Shown here: one piece after another, positions 8,301-17,576 of the stretch
Layout: every line of letters starts with the position of its first letter
How positions within the stretch are numbered: position 1 is the first letter of the stretch
From: Arsenophonus apicola
GTDB lineage: Bacteria; Pseudomonadota; Gammaproteobacteria; Enterobacterales; Enterobacteriaceae
Assembly (NCBI RefSeq): GCF_020268605.1
Contig: NZ_CP084222.1
Location: forward strand, 3,224,001 to 3,288,000
Direction of reading: 5' to 3'
DNA: 64,000 nt
Position numbers and translations under genes: made by a program
Notes under the pieces: model-generated
What the model saw: only the letters and a program-made list of their open reading frames with translations
What the model was told of the DNA's origin: nothing
The model's database searches: none

Positions 8301-10132
8301 TCGTTATCTGTGATCACTGTCTGACTATCAGCACGCTTGCCATCCATATTAAACAGTGATACTCCACTAGACTGGAATCCATCAATGGTAAACGTAATTG
8401 CTCTACCGACCAGTACTTCATTTTTTTTATTCTGGACTAATGCAGTAGCAACGTAAGCATCGCTATTATTCGCTACCAGGGTACTATTTGGCGTTAATGT
8501 TATGGAGCGGATCGTATCTTGTGATGGTGAGACATTAATCACCATCACTGCGGTATTAGATTGATTACCTTCATTATCAACAGCCACTGCTGAGATACGG
8601 TATGATTGAGTGGCTTTAGACTGTTTTTGGAAAATATAAGCGGGCAAGGTTAAATTAATTGAGGTCGGTGACATAGCTTGAATGCTACCACCTTGAACAA
8701 TTAATTCTGGCGCTGTCCAGCTAACTTGTTTTAAGCCATATTTGGCTTTATTAACCGTGACCGTTATCGGTATGGTTTGTGCCGCCTCACCGTTAGTGCT
8801 TTCTGGCAAAGAAATAGATAAAAGTTCTTGCTTACGATATTGCATGACAATATTGTAATTACGATCGACAAAATCATAACGGTTACCAGCTAAACTACGC
8901 ATTAAATCTACATTATCGGGATCAAGCTGTTCCGCCAGCAAGACACCAAACCGATATGCTAACTCCATACCAATGCTACTTTCCTTAGTATCGCCACGGG
9001 AAATTTGGCTTTTAAAAGTCAATAATGGGAAAGGAGTATAACTTAAGCCAAAGGTGGTAGCAGAAGGATTATCTATCAAATCACTACTTGAGAGACCATT
9101 ATTAAGGCTAATCCCATCACCATAATACTTTTCATATTTAGCATAAGCGCCTAAATGCGGATAGCTGGGTAAAAATCCTTCCGCACGCAGATCGAACCCA
9201 TTGGCTGGACGCTCATCATAATCCCGCATCTCATGTAGACGTGATTGATGCCAGTCAGTTAAACGAAAATAACCATTAACAGCCAGTTTAAGGTAATCGG
9301 CCCATAATTCACCGCCAACCCCAAAACGAGAGTTATTACCAGTAATATCATAATCATAAAAACTGTTGATGCCCCACATCCAGGCATCCTGATATTGACG
9401 ATAACCCACACCTAAGTTAGTTGTGTTGCGATGTTCATTTGCTCTAATACCAATTTGACTGAATAACAAACTATTTGGTTTCTCCAGCACCGGTACTAAT
9501 AAATCGACATCACCGGTTTTATTACTATTAATTTGTACTCGAGCATTACCAAACTGACTTAACCAATCATGGATTTTTTGATTTACCAGGTTTTCACCAA
9601 TACTACGCGCATACCCCATATATGCCTTGATGGCGTTATCCGTTGACAAGGTTTGGGCTAATTGAGCAATATTTTGTGCCATTTGTTGTTCGCTTGAAAC
9701 AACCGTTTGCGACTTAGGCTCGTTATCATTGATGCCTAAGGTCGGTAATGTATTAAAAATAGCATCCTGCTTGCTATTTTTAGCCGGGTGAATGGGTGCT
9801 ACTGATTGTTGGGAAGAAAAGTGTGCCTCTAACATGGTTAATGCCGAATCAGAGGGTGGACCTGACACAGATGTTTTTACTGCCGCATTATTTTTATTCG
9901 ATTCTGCCTGCTCTTTATTGACAGCAGGTGTATCCTTGGTCAATGGGCTTTGCATTAGGTTATTCAAGCCATTGATAGTGTCCATCATCGAATTATTTGA
10001 GCTACTATTTTGCGCCGCTTTTGCTATTGATGAAGAGGCAACGAAAACCGGCAAAAACAATTGTATAAACAGTAATAGATAGGCGATTATCCGTTTCGTT
10101 TTTGTAAAATAACAATTAGCATTACGTTGCAT
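5351..10132 (-). CDS. Invasin/intimin-like inverse autotransporter, 1593 aa
   Basis: The N-terminus (1-40) is a long signal peptide with a hydrophobic stretch ending at SIAKAA. Residues about 190-430 form the inverse-autotransporter beta barrel, with RVQINSNKTGD, SLLFSQIGIRANE, GINSFYDYDI, MRDYDERPANGFDLRAEG and the exit motif MRSLAGNRYDFVDRNYNIVM. About eight Ig-like Big_1 modules of roughly 108 residues follow, each with a 'VADGN-FTF-AQLVD-GNP' signature. A last Ig-like module and a C-type-lectin-like end (about 1490-1593) with the WSEWG motif and two cysteines complete the protein. This is the invasin/intimin layout: the barrel sits in the outer membrane and the passenger reaches outward for host binding. 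No LysM domain is seen. A GGGAAG site precedes the ATG. It is a paralog of the next gene. The receptor is unknown. Confidence 0.92.
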   Translation of the reverse strand: MQRNANCYFTKTKRIIAYLLLFIQLFLPVFVASSSIAKAAQNSSSNNSMMDTINGLNNLMQSPLTKDTPAVNKEQAESNKNNAAVKTSVSGPPSDSALTMLEAHFSSQQSVAPIHPAKNSKQDAIFNTLPTLGINDNEPKSQTVVSSEQQMAQNIAQLAQTLSTDNAIKAYMGYARSIGENLVNQKIHDWLSQFGNARVQINSNKTGDVDLLVPVLEKPNSLLFSQIGIRANEHRNTTNLGVGYRQYQDAWMWGINSFYDYDITGNNSRFGVGGELWADYLKLAVNGYFRLTDWHQSRLHEMRDYDERPANGFDLRAEGFLPSYPHLGAYAKYEKYYGDGISLNNGLSSSDLIDNPSATTFGLSYTPFPLLTFKSQISRGDTKESSIGMELAYRFGVLLAEQLDPDNVDLMRSLAGNRYDFVDRNYNIVMQYRKQELLSISLPESTNGEAAQTIPITVTVNKAKYGLKQVSWTAPELIVQGGSIQAMSPTSINLTLPAYIFQKQSKATQSYRISAVAVDNEGNQSNTAVMVINVSPSQDTIRSITLTPNSTLVANNSDAYVATALVQNKKNEVLVGRAITFTIDGFQSSGVSLFNMDGKRADSQTVITDNEGKAKVKITSKVVGTGTLTAAMKNGNRNAIPVSFAPDIATAKVASVTLSGNETNKAADGISRFTFEALVTDQFNNPVPNINVNWSHDKGNTAILSAEQSQTDENGRATITLTSKVVVDDVRVSANYNNPANKVAANKAVNFIYILATAKVDSVTLEDSESQKIADNNSFFTFSAQLVDGNGNPIKQKGLEVNWSHNKGNEVKLAAKSQTDENGRASIALYSTTAAIESVVVSARFGSTKRVDADRQVAFVADENSIRVKSVTLNDKNNSKLANGHNKFTFTALLLDGNDNPVRQRTVNWAHNKNDEVKLSAATSQTDENGRATITLHSTTTAVNNIIVNARYGASAAVNAQEVEFYADTNTAQVGDVTLVDSEVSKVADGNNHFTFNAQLVDKYGHPINKAGLKVEWSHNKEQQITLSAESTPTNDRGIATVTLHSSKIAVDDIIVYAKYRVPPQKRADKNVNFIGDVKTARVGKITLNDAENKKIADGKSGFEFSTQLVDHNGNPVKQAELVIKWRQDSGASVNLPATSKTDKDGRATVILQSSQKAVDNVVIYAEYGSSGEKKSDAVNFIADINTAKIKEVTLDGTETDKVADGNNRFIFKAQLVDRYDNPIKEAGQDISWSLEDEKAKDVQLSAESSPTDKNGFATIELISTTKAVANVVVSGQYGTAPKVDANKAINFIADIATARVGSVALVDSIVRKVADGNNDFTFTAQLIDQHNNPVKVPNLYINWQQDKNNNAVILPERSKTDATGQATIKLKSTKTAVDDITVSAHYGSTAKQAAELTVNFIQVSFSNLRVNGHNFKIDDGFPTTGFSGAKFIINTNGVPASEFQWRSSEDWVSVHNGEVVFKDRPASNKKSVTITAVHNTGGDPVEYKFTLQKWYVYSGEQMNWNRATNWCSRQTGNTRLPTVKQISIGRFKYGIGSLWSEWGNTSFYGWNNHMYWTSTKSGSSVDSVGMVSGFIGTNAESEELFFTCISDL
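5930..8530 (-). repeat. Array of about eight Big_1 Ig-module repeats inside the first invasin gene
   Basis: Roughly every 325 bp the coding strand repeats a module: a 'TAKV-SVTL' start, 'K-ADGN-FTF-AQLVD-NGNP', 'W-HDK', 'SQTDENGRATI-L-ST', 'AV-N-VVSA-YG' and 'VNFIAD'. Module boundaries are near 6230, 6570, 6890, 7220, 7540, 7860, 8190 and 8510. The units are diverged in sequence, so this is a protein-level repeat that could still recombine. Confidence 0.8.
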
Positions 10133-10275
10133 GGATTTCTTCCCTAATAATATATAAATCCTACTACCAATAAATCAAAAAATTATTCCGCCAAAAAAGC
10201 CATTTATTGGAATGATTTCTGTTTCGCTAACAAGTTATAGAATTCAATTAAACAAACTTATCATTACACTTTATC

Positions 10276-10298
10276 TTCCCGTCGTATCAAGACGGGAA
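10276..10298. terminator. Hairpin between the two invasin genes
   Basis: TTCCCGTC (10276-10283) pairs perfectly with GACGGGAA (10291-10298) around a 7-base loop, about 22 bp beyond the stop of the upstream invasin gene on the minus strand. The minus-strand tail is not U-rich, so terminator activity is uncertain. Confidence 0.45.
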
Positions 10299-10320
10299 TT
10301 TCTCTCATTTTTAAAGACAG

Positions 10321-13300
10321 TTAGATACCATTAATACAAACGACCTCTTGCAGCTGATTGGTATAATTATCACTAGCAAAACCATCATCTAATTTGACTA
10401 TTTTGTAGCGTTCATTAGTGACTTTGTTATTAGTCCAATAGTAATCATCTCTGATATCGTAATGACTGAATTTACCCCATTCACTCCATATTGAGCCTAC
10501 TGCACGTTTTCCTTTGCCTTGACTAAGTTGTGCAACGGTTGGCATAGCACCACCATTATTTGCACACCAGCGTTGAGCTTCATCCCATTTTTTCTCGTCA
10601 GAAAAAATAAACCAATTATTTAGACTAAAGGTATATTCAATCGGATCACCACCCGTTTCATGTCTTGCTGTAATGATGACTTTTTTACTTGTCCCATTCT
10701 CCGTAAACGTTACCAGCCCGTTGTCAACTGAAACCCAACCTTGATTGCTTTGCCACTTGAATTCTGAAGCCGGGGCCCCTTGCGTCTCAATGGTAAATTT
10801 AGCACCGCGGAAGCCAGTGGTTGGGAATTGAGCGCTGGTTGGGAAATTATGGCCATTAACAATTAAACGGCTAAAAGAGACGGTTATAAAACTGACAGGT
10901 TTATCTGCGCGTTGTGGTCTTGAACTAGCATAATGAGCACTAACAATCACATTAGCTACTGCAACGTCCTTACTCTCTAAAGTGATAGAAGTAAGTCCAT
11001 CGGCATCTGTTTTACTGATATCAATATTATCCTTAAAGCGAACATTGCTACCTTGATTAGTCGACCAGTTAATCGATAGGTTTTCTTCTCTGATCGGGTT
11101 GCCATTAACATCAACCAATGCCGCGGTAAAGACAAAGTTATTACTAGGATGAGCAACTTTACGGTCTATCTTACCTTGTAACTTGACATTTCTAACTTCA
11201 GCGGTCGCTATATTGGCAATAAAACTCACTTTATCTTTTGCCGTTTTTTTATCGCCACTACCAAGTTTGGCGGAAACTTCAATATCATCAATCGCCATGG
11301 TTGTGCTTTGCAATTCAACCGTAGCAATACCATTTTTATCTGTTTTGCTGGTTGGATTTAATTGGGCTTTACCTGGCTTATCATGGGCCCAATAGACTAT
11401 CAGGTCAGATTTTTTGATTGGATTGTCATTTACATCAAACAGTTGGACGTTAAAAATAAATTTCTCTTTACCATCGGCAATTTTACGCGTTTCCTGCCCA
11501 ACTAGCTTAACCTCACCTAACTTAGCCAAATCTTTATTAGCGATAAAACTGACGGTTTTATCGGCTGATTGGCTAGCCGTACCGGCATAACTGGCACTAA
11601 CTTGAACTGCATCCACCGCTTTTGTTGTGCTATATAGTGTAACAGTAGTGATACCATTTTCGTCGGTTAGGCTGTGGTCAGCTAACTTAACTTGATCGCC
11701 TTTATCATGTGTCCAATTAATTGGCAAACCGCTTTTCTTAATGGCGTTATTATTGTTATCAATCAGTTGTGCGGTAAAGGTAAAGGAGGTATTACCATCA
11801 GCAATTTTAGTGCGTTCTATACCGTTTAGCAGCACACTACCAATATGCGCTTGGCTTTCATTGGCAATAAAACTCACTTTCTTATTGGCATTTATTTCTT
11901 CTAAGCTACCCGAGCTAGCACTAATCTGTACATCATCGACGGCCTTAGTTGTACTTTGCAGTGTAACAGTAGCTATTCCCTGTTCATTGGTTTCGCTAGT
12001 ATCTCGTAATAACTTAACGTCATCTTTATCACGGAACCAATTAACGATGATCCCGGCTTCTTTAACGGCTTGACCCTTGCTATCAACAAGCTGAGCGGCA
12101 AAAGTAAAGCTCTGATTACCATCAGCTACTTTTACATTGACAGGATCTTGTAACTGCACAGTACCGACTGTAACGACACCTTCTTCAGCGATAAAATTGA
12201 CCTTTTTATCCGCTTCTATCCTTGCTGTCGCCGCAAAATTTGCACTGACCACTATCTGATTGACTGGGGTAGTCGTACTTTTTAGTTCAATGGTGGCAAT
12301 ACCATTATTATCTGTGGGACTAGTTGCAGCTGATAATAGAACCTCTTTAGGATCTTTGTCATGTGACCAATTAACCATTAAGCCACTTTTTCTGATTTGA
12401 TTACCATTACCATCAACCAGTTTGGCGCTAAAAGTAAAAGAACTCTTGCCATCAGCAACTTTATCTGTTGCTCGACCATGCAATGAAACCTCACTAACCT
12501 TAGCTGTGTGTTCATCAGCGACAAAACTAACCACTCTATCGGCTGTCATCTCAAGCGTGTTGGCATATTTGGCGCTGACTTCCACATTATCGACGGCAAT
12601 CAAGGTACTACGCAGCGTGATAATCGCCCGTCCATTGGCATCTGTTTTACTTTTATCGTTTAATAAAGTGACCTTATCTTGCTGATTAGTTGACCAAGTA
12701 ACATCAACATTTGGCAGCGGATTATTAAACTGATCAACCACAAATGCTTCATAGCTAAAGCTATCGACGCCATTGGCTACCTTACTGTTTTTCTTATCAA
12801 TCAGGGTAACATTTCTCACTTTGGCGGTAGTAGCATCAGGTGTAAATTGGATAGAAACGGTCTTTTTCTTACCATTTGCCATGGTAGCAATCAATTCTCC
12901 CTGACCGGCCAAGTCACTTTTAACTTTTATATTGATTTTACCCTCGGGATCTGTGGTCTCAGTTAAAGGATTGCCCATACGGTGGCCATCTTCGCTAAGC
13001 ATGACAACCCCGGCATTTCCGCCTTTATTTTTTGCTGCCAGCGTACTGGCGCTTTTGCTAAAACCAGTAACGGAAAATGTCACTTGTTTGTCGGCGAGTG
13101 GTACCCCTTTGTCATTTTGTAGTTGCACTTTAGCTAAATAAGTTTGGTTACCATCTGCGGGTATTGGCGTCGGATTTTCTAAACTAAAATAAGCAAAACC
13201 ATCCTTGGACTGAGTAACATTGATCACCATAATGGCAGCTTTAGATTTATTACCTTCATTATCAACACCAACAGCGGATAAGGTATAAGCTTTACTACCT

Positions 13301-14772
13301 TGGTTATCTTCATCGTATGAGGGTAACACTAGGTTAATGGTAGTGGCTGATGTCTCCTTGATCTTGCCACCTTTTGCTAATAATTCCGGGGCACTCCATA
13401 AAATTTTATTAAGTCCGTATTTGGCTTTTTGTACCGTTGCTTTTATTGCTATGGTTTGGGCAGCTTCAGCCGTCGCACTGTCTGGTAGAGAAATGGCTAA
13501 TATTTCCTGTTTACGGTACTGCATAACGATATTGTAATTACGATCAACAAAATCATAACGATTGCCCGCTAAACTACGCATTAAATCTACATTATCCGGA
13601 TTTAACTGTGCAGCCAGTGGGATACCAAATCGATAAGCAAACTCCACACCAATCAGACTATCGTTGGAATCTCCCTGAGAAACTTGAGTTTTCAATGTTA
13701 ATAACGGGAAAGGGGTATAACTTAAACCAAAAGTTGTAGCAGAAGGATTATCTTTTAAATCTTTAGCTGTTGGATTATGGCTAAGGCTAACGCCATCACC
13801 AAAGTATTGTTCATATTTAGCGTAAGCCCCTAAATGAGGATAACTGGGTAGATAACCTTCAGCGCGTATATCAAATCCATTGGCCGGCCGCTCATCATAA
13901 TCACGCATCTCATGCAGGAACGACTGATGCCAGTCTGTTAAACGGAAATAACCATTTACCGCCAATTTCAAATAATAGGCCCACAACTCACCACCTACAC
14001 CAAAACGGGCATTTCCTCCGCTAATATCATAATCGTAAAAACTGTTAATGCCCCACATCCAGTTTTGCTGATATTGGCGATAACCTAATCCTAGGTTGGT
14101 GGTACTGCGTTGTTCATTAGCTCTAATACCAATTTGGCTAAACAATAAGCTGTTTGGTTTATCAATTAGTGGTAAGAGTAAATCAGCGTCACCGGTTTTA
14201 TTTGAACTAATTTGCACGCGTGCTTTACCATATTGATTTAACCAATCACTAATTTTCTGATTTAAAAGGCCTTCGCCGCGATTACGCGCATAATTGATGG
14301 CTGCTTCTGTGGCATTATTATTGGCCAGCCCTTGCGCTATTTGGGTTGCACCTTGCACAAATTGTTTTTCAGCTGACTCGACTTGTTTAGCCTGAGGCGT
14401 CTCTTTTATACCTAATGTTGGTAATGCCTGATAATGATCAATTGACGGTTTGTTGTTATTTGTGGTTGATGCCGACATCGATGATCTATTATCGGCTAAG
14501 GTATGAATATTCCAATTTGATGCCGCCGCTGCTGATCGACGCGATGAAGAAGCTGGCTCTGAAGCGGAATATTTTAAAACAGAGTTATTATTCATCAACG
14601 CATCAATACCATTGATTGTTTCCAGCATTTGATTGCTAGTAACATCATCCTGCGCTGCTTTAGCGACAGATGAAAAAGTAACAAAAATAGGTAACAATAA
14701 TTGTATAAATAACAATATATATGCAGTTAGCTGTTTTGTTTTCGAATAGTAACGATTAGCAATGCATTGCAT
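10321..14772 (-). CDS. Invasin/intimin-like inverse autotransporter, 1483 aa
   Basis: This is a close paralog of the downstream 1593-residue gene. It shares the extended signal peptide (1-40), the barrel (about 180-420, with RVQISSNKTGD, GINSFYDYDI, MRDYDERPANGFDIRAEG and MRSLAGNRYDFVDRNYNIVM), an array of about seven Big_1 modules, a penultimate Ig-like module and a C-type-lectin-like end (about 1386-1483) with WSEWG and two cysteines. The N-terminal barrel halves are far more alike than the passenger tips, so the pair probably arose by duplication followed by divergence of the binding end. The linker after the signal peptide is Ser/Ala/Asn-rich. The ATG at 14772 is preceded by GGGAAA. It should act at the cell surface as an adhesin; its partner is unknown. 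Confidence 0.92.
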   Translation of the reverse strand: MQCIANRYYSKTKQLTAYILLFIQLLLPIFVTFSSVAKAAQDDVTSNQMLETINGIDALMNNNSVLKYSASEPASSSRRSAAAASNWNIHTLADNRSSMSASTTNNNKPSIDHYQALPTLGIKETPQAKQVESAEKQFVQGATQIAQGLANNNATEAAINYARNRGEGLLNQKISDWLNQYGKARVQISSNKTGDADLLLPLIDKPNSLLFSQIGIRANEQRSTTNLGLGYRQYQQNWMWGINSFYDYDISGGNARFGVGGELWAYYLKLAVNGYFRLTDWHQSFLHEMRDYDERPANGFDIRAEGYLPSYPHLGAYAKYEQYFGDGVSLSHNPTAKDLKDNPSATTFGLSYTPFPLLTLKTQVSQGDSNDSLIGVEFAYRFGIPLAAQLNPDNVDLMRSLAGNRYDFVDRNYNIVMQYRKQEILAISLPDSATAEAAQTIAIKATVQKAKYGLNKILWSAPELLAKGGKIKETSATTINLVLPSYDEDNQGSKAYTLSAVGVDNEGNKSKAAIMVINVTQSKDGFAYFSLENPTPIPADGNQTYLAKVQLQNDKGVPLADKQVTFSVTGFSKSASTLAAKNKGGNAGVVMLSEDGHRMGNPLTETTDPEGKINIKVKSDLAGQGELIATMANGKKKTVSIQFTPDATTAKVRNVTLIDKKNSKVANGVDSFSYEAFVVDQFNNPLPNVDVTWSTNQQDKVTLLNDKSKTDANGRAIITLRSTLIAVDNVEVSAKYANTLEMTADRVVSFVADEHTAKVSEVSLHGRATDKVADGKSSFTFSAKLVDGNGNQIRKSGLMVNWSHDKDPKEVLLSAATSPTDNNGIATIELKSTTTPVNQIVVSANFAATARIEADKKVNFIAEEGVVTVGTVQLQDPVNVKVADGNQSFTFAAQLVDSKGQAVKEAGIIVNWFRDKDDVKLLRDTSETNEQGIATVTLQSTTKAVDDVQISASSGSLEEINANKKVSFIANESQAHIGSVLLNGIERTKIADGNTSFTFTAQLIDNNNNAIKKSGLPINWTHDKGDQVKLADHSLTDENGITTVTLYSTTKAVDAVQVSASYAGTASQSADKTVSFIANKDLAKLGEVKLVGQETRKIADGKEKFIFNVQLFDVNDNPIKKSDLIVYWAHDKPGKAQLNPTSKTDKNGIATVELQSTTMAIDDIEVSAKLGSGDKKTAKDKVSFIANIATAEVRNVKLQGKIDRKVAHPSNNFVFTAALVDVNGNPIREENLSINWSTNQGSNVRFKDNIDISKTDADGLTSITLESKDVAVANVIVSAHYASSRPQRADKPVSFITVSFSRLIVNGHNFPTSAQFPTTGFRGAKFTIETQGAPASEFKWQSNQGWVSVDNGLVTFTENGTSKKVIITARHETGGDPIEYTFSLNNWFIFSDEKKWDEAQRWCANNGGAMPTVAQLSQGKGKRAVGSIWSEWGKFSHYDIRDDYYWTNNKVTNERYKIVKLDDGFASDNYTNQLQEVVCINGI
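10890..13210 (-). repeat. Array of about seven Big_1 Ig-module repeats inside the second invasin gene
   Basis: Modules of about 325 bp recur with boundaries near 11200, 11530, 11860, 12180, 12510, 12830 and 13180. Each encodes the 'K-ADG--SFTF-AQLVD-NGN-I' and 'TDENGIATV-L-STT-AVD-V-VSA' signatures. There is one unit fewer than in the neighbouring paralog. Confidence 0.8.
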
Positions 14773-15840
14773 AAATAATTTCCCTATCTAAATAATATAA
14801 AAATCCTGCTACTATTTTTTGCATAAAATAAAAAACAAATACCAAATATTAATTTCAAGCTATTATTGAAATTAATAAAGACATTGATATGCAGCTATTG
14901 TTATTTTTATTAGCATAATCAATAAATTTTTATTAGGTTTATCCCGATTATTTTATTTGGATAATTACCGATTAAATAACCATTGGCATAGAGTAAATTA
15001 ATGCCAATAAAATAGAAAAAATGGACAACGAGGGAGAAAAAAGCGGGCTTCTAGATAATGTTCCATTTGCAATTACTCCTTTTGCTTACTTATATCGGCT
15101 ATAAAGATATAGATAAGTATTATTTAAAAACGTATGAATTTGTTTCCATTTATGAATAATTGCCGAACCACAACAATAGCACTAATAATTAACAAAAGTA
15201 CAAAAAATAACATCAAATAAACTGATGCAATATAATTAATTATTAACATTTAGTATTAAAAAATAAATAATCTATGATAATCTAGTTTTTTACTTTAAAA
15301 ATATTTCCTAATTATTATGTATAAATTATGCTGTTGTTGCTACAATGTTAAACATAAATCAGCTAATGACTATTTTTATTTAAAATGATATTACAAATGG
15401 AAATAATTTTATTTAGCTAATCTGTATCCCATTTATTAATAATCAATAAACACGGGTTAATATTAAATAAAGATAAAAGCAGTAATTATACTTAGTGATA
15501 AATTTTAAAATAAAAAAATCAGTGAATTAATTTCTTCTTAAGCAAAAATAAAAGAATAAACAACCAAGGGAAAATTAAATACCAAGAATGAATAAAAATG
15601 ATTACCAACCCGTTATCGTATAATTTATGATTTTTATCGAGTACGGTAATCCACAATAACGGACGATAATATCATCTAACACCTTAGCAAATGACAGCGA
15701 TTTTTTTATTTTTTATCTTGCCAACAACAGAATGAGATGCAGAAATTCTTGTCTTTAATTTACTTGCTTTTATGTTACTATTTTTTTATCAAATTAAGCG
15801 CGGATTATTCACTAAGTTTTAAATCAAATAACCACAAAAA
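14773..15840. other. AT-rich intergenic region upstream of the invasin pair
   Basis: About 1.07 kb separates the divergent invasin and AlkA-type genes. I see no credible gene. The region is very AT-rich. It holds one short inverted repeat, ATTGGCAT (14982-14989) with ATGCCAAT (15001-15008), about 210 bp upstream of the invasin start. Another weak repeat, CCGTTAT with ATAACGG, lies near 15610 and 15656. It probably contains promoters and silencer-type AT-rich DNA, but no specific site can be assigned. Confidence 0.5.
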
Positions 15841-16740
15841 ATGCTAGCAAAAAAAACTATTATCCATTTACCAGACAATTTTCACTACCAACACTTTCTT
15901 GCCTATCACTTACGAGATAAGCAAAGTGTGGCAGAAATTATCACCCATAACCAATTAAAAAAAGGAATTACATGTAATGTTCAACCCGCTGAATTAACAT
16001 TTACGTTAAATAAAAATAGCATTTTATTTTCTCTGCAAATTGACAATCCACATACCGCTATTACTGAGGAAGAGCTGGAAAAACTGGGAAAAAATATGCT
16101 GGGTTTATATCAACCCGTTGAACTTTTTGAAGATAAATACCATAACCACCCAGTCATTGGTAATTTAATTTCTCGTCAACAGGGTTTAAGGATTTATCAA
16201 GCAGCAACCGCATTTGAAGCGATTACTTGGGCAATTATAGGGCAACAAATAAGTGTCGCTGCCGCAATTGCTATTCGTCGCCGATTCATTCATGCTTTTG
16301 GTAAACAACACTCGTCTGGAATTTGGTGTTTTCCTTCTCTCTTTGCGATCCATGCGGATGATGAGCAAAAACTAAGATTATGTGGATTTTCTATCTGTAA
16401 AGCCAAAACGCTTATTGCATTGTGCAATATGTTAAAAAATAACCATCATCTATTAAATGTTTCCTTAGATGAAACTAATTTGTCAGCCTGGACTCAAAAA
16501 TTGAATGAAATAAAAGGAATTGGTCCATGGACAATCAGTTATTCCTTACTTCGCGGCTTCAATTATTTGAACGGTTCTTTACATGGTGATGTCGCCGTCC
16601 AACGTAATCTTCAGTATCTATTAAATCGTAGTGAGAAAATAAGCGCAAAAGAGACAGAAAAATGGTTAGCACAATATTCTCCCTGGAAAGCACTCGTGGC
16701 TGCCCACCTCTGGCAACAACAATCTAACGCTAGCTATTGA
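15841..16740 (+). CDS. DNA-3-methyladenine glycosylase II (AlkA-type, HhH-GPD)
   Basis: The 299-residue protein carries the helix-hairpin-helix element LNEIKGIGPWTISYSLLRG around residues 220-238. A catalytic aspartate follows in HGDVAVQR near residue 252. Upstream, AITWAIIGQQISVAAAIAIR is the typical first HhH-GPD helix pair. This fold excises alkylated purines such as 3-methyladenine in base excision repair. The N-terminal 100 residues form the TBP-like AlkA_N domain by position. There is no Ada fusion. It diverges from the invasin genes and converges with the fimbrial operon. No strong ribosome site is seen before the ATG. The family is clear; the exact substrate range is not. Confidence 0.85.
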   Translation: MLAKKTIIHLPDNFHYQHFLAYHLRDKQSVAEIITHNQLKKGITCNVQPAELTFTLNKNSILFSLQIDNPHTAITEEELEKLGKNMLGLYQPVELFEDKYHNHPVIGNLISRQQGLRIYQAATAFEAITWAIIGQQISVAAAIAIRRRFIHAFGKQHSSGIWCFPSLFAIHADDEQKLRLCGFSICKAKTLIALCNMLKNNHHLLNVSLDETNLSAWTQKLNEIKGIGPWTISYSLLRGFNYLNGSLHGDVAVQRNLQYLLNRSEKISAKETEKWLAQYSPWKALVAAHLWQQQSNASY

Positions 16741-16844
16741 ATAGACAAAATATATTAATCAAAACAAACATAAAAATATACTCGCGTATGATAACCCAAT
16801 TTAACGGTGACAAGGTTAACAGACAAAATAACTGCATTTTAATA

Positions 16845-17546
16845 CTATTTAAGTTTTTTAACTTGATTAATAAATTGCCCTTCATCATTAATGTATTCGA
16901 TCAAAATCTCCTCACCGAAAATAACCTGGCTTTTATTTTCCACTGTTTGTTGTGAAAAAGGCGGCAACATAATGGTTTTAGATAATGCATTATTTTTATC
17001 TAGCTGATTATAAAGTGCGGATAGAGTAAAAAAATAGGCGGTGGGGTTATCAATAAAAAGTGATTTTCCAACCTTAGTTATTTTTATATGCTCAACTGCA
17101 TTCTGAGAAGTTTTATTGATATTTTGTGGCCGATAAAATAGTTTAATTCTTGTTCTTAGCGCCAACTGTAAAATATTCTCAGTTTTTACGCTATCGGGTT
17201 TTGGGGCAATATCTAGTACATTAAGATAAAAAATAGATTCGCGATCAGTGGGTAGCTGATTTGCTAACTGTTGAATACGAAGTTGCGCCCCCCCTCTAGG
17301 TTTTATTTTAATAACCGGAGGCGTCACAACAAAAGGCGCTTGTGTTGTCTCCGGTGTTGAATCAATATTACCTTCATCGATCCAGCTTTGAACCAGTGAT
17401 GTGTTATCACTGGAATTAACTAATTGAATAACAGCCTCTTTTCTTTCCGCAGAAAAAATAACTCGCGTTCCTTTAAGAAAGACACTACTACTCGTTGAGA
17501 AAGCAGTAAAATAGAGTAAGAAAGCTAAATAAATTTTTTTTCTCAT
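16845..17546 (-). CDS. Periplasmic fimbrial chaperone (second of the operon)
   Basis: The 233-residue protein has a signal peptide (1-20). It then shows the PapD-type fold with GTRVIFSAERKEAVIQLVN, SLVQSWID, PFVVTPPVIKIKPRGGAQLRI and the RESIFYLNVLDIAP motif. This is the G1/subunit-binding strand pattern of chaperone-usher chaperones, which hold pilins by donor-strand complementation. It is the last gene of the operon, after the adhesin-like subunit, and pairs with another chaperone earlier in the same operon. The two are related but clearly diverged, so they may serve different subunits. Confidence 0.9.
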   Translation of the reverse strand: MRKKIYLAFLLYFTAFSTSSSVFLKGTRVIFSAERKEAVIQLVNSSDNTSLVQSWIDEGNIDSTPETTQAPFVVTPPVIKIKPRGGAQLRIQQLANQLPTDRESIFYLNVLDIAPKPDSVKTENILQLALRTRIKLFYRPQNINKTSQNAVEHIKITKVGKSLFIDNPTAYFFTLSALYNQLDKNNALSKTIMLPPFSQQTVENKSQVIFGEEILIEYINDEGQFINQVKKLK

Positions 17547-17576
17547 TTTCTTTTTGATCCTAATAATTAATCCTAT

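Noticed and set aside
5930..8530. Regular repeats of about 325 bp that might look like a CRISPR or satellite array
   Set aside because: They are diverged coding repeats (Ig-like modules) inside one long open frame, without spacers or short identical repeats.
9792..10082. Plus-strand open frames across the two invasin genes
   Set aside because: They are antisense shadows of a well-supported long coding frame with clear family motifs on the other strand.
15610..15662. CCGTTAT and ATAACGG as a functional hairpin
   Set aside because: The arms are 7 bp with a 39-base loop in AT-rich DNA; this is expected by chance.
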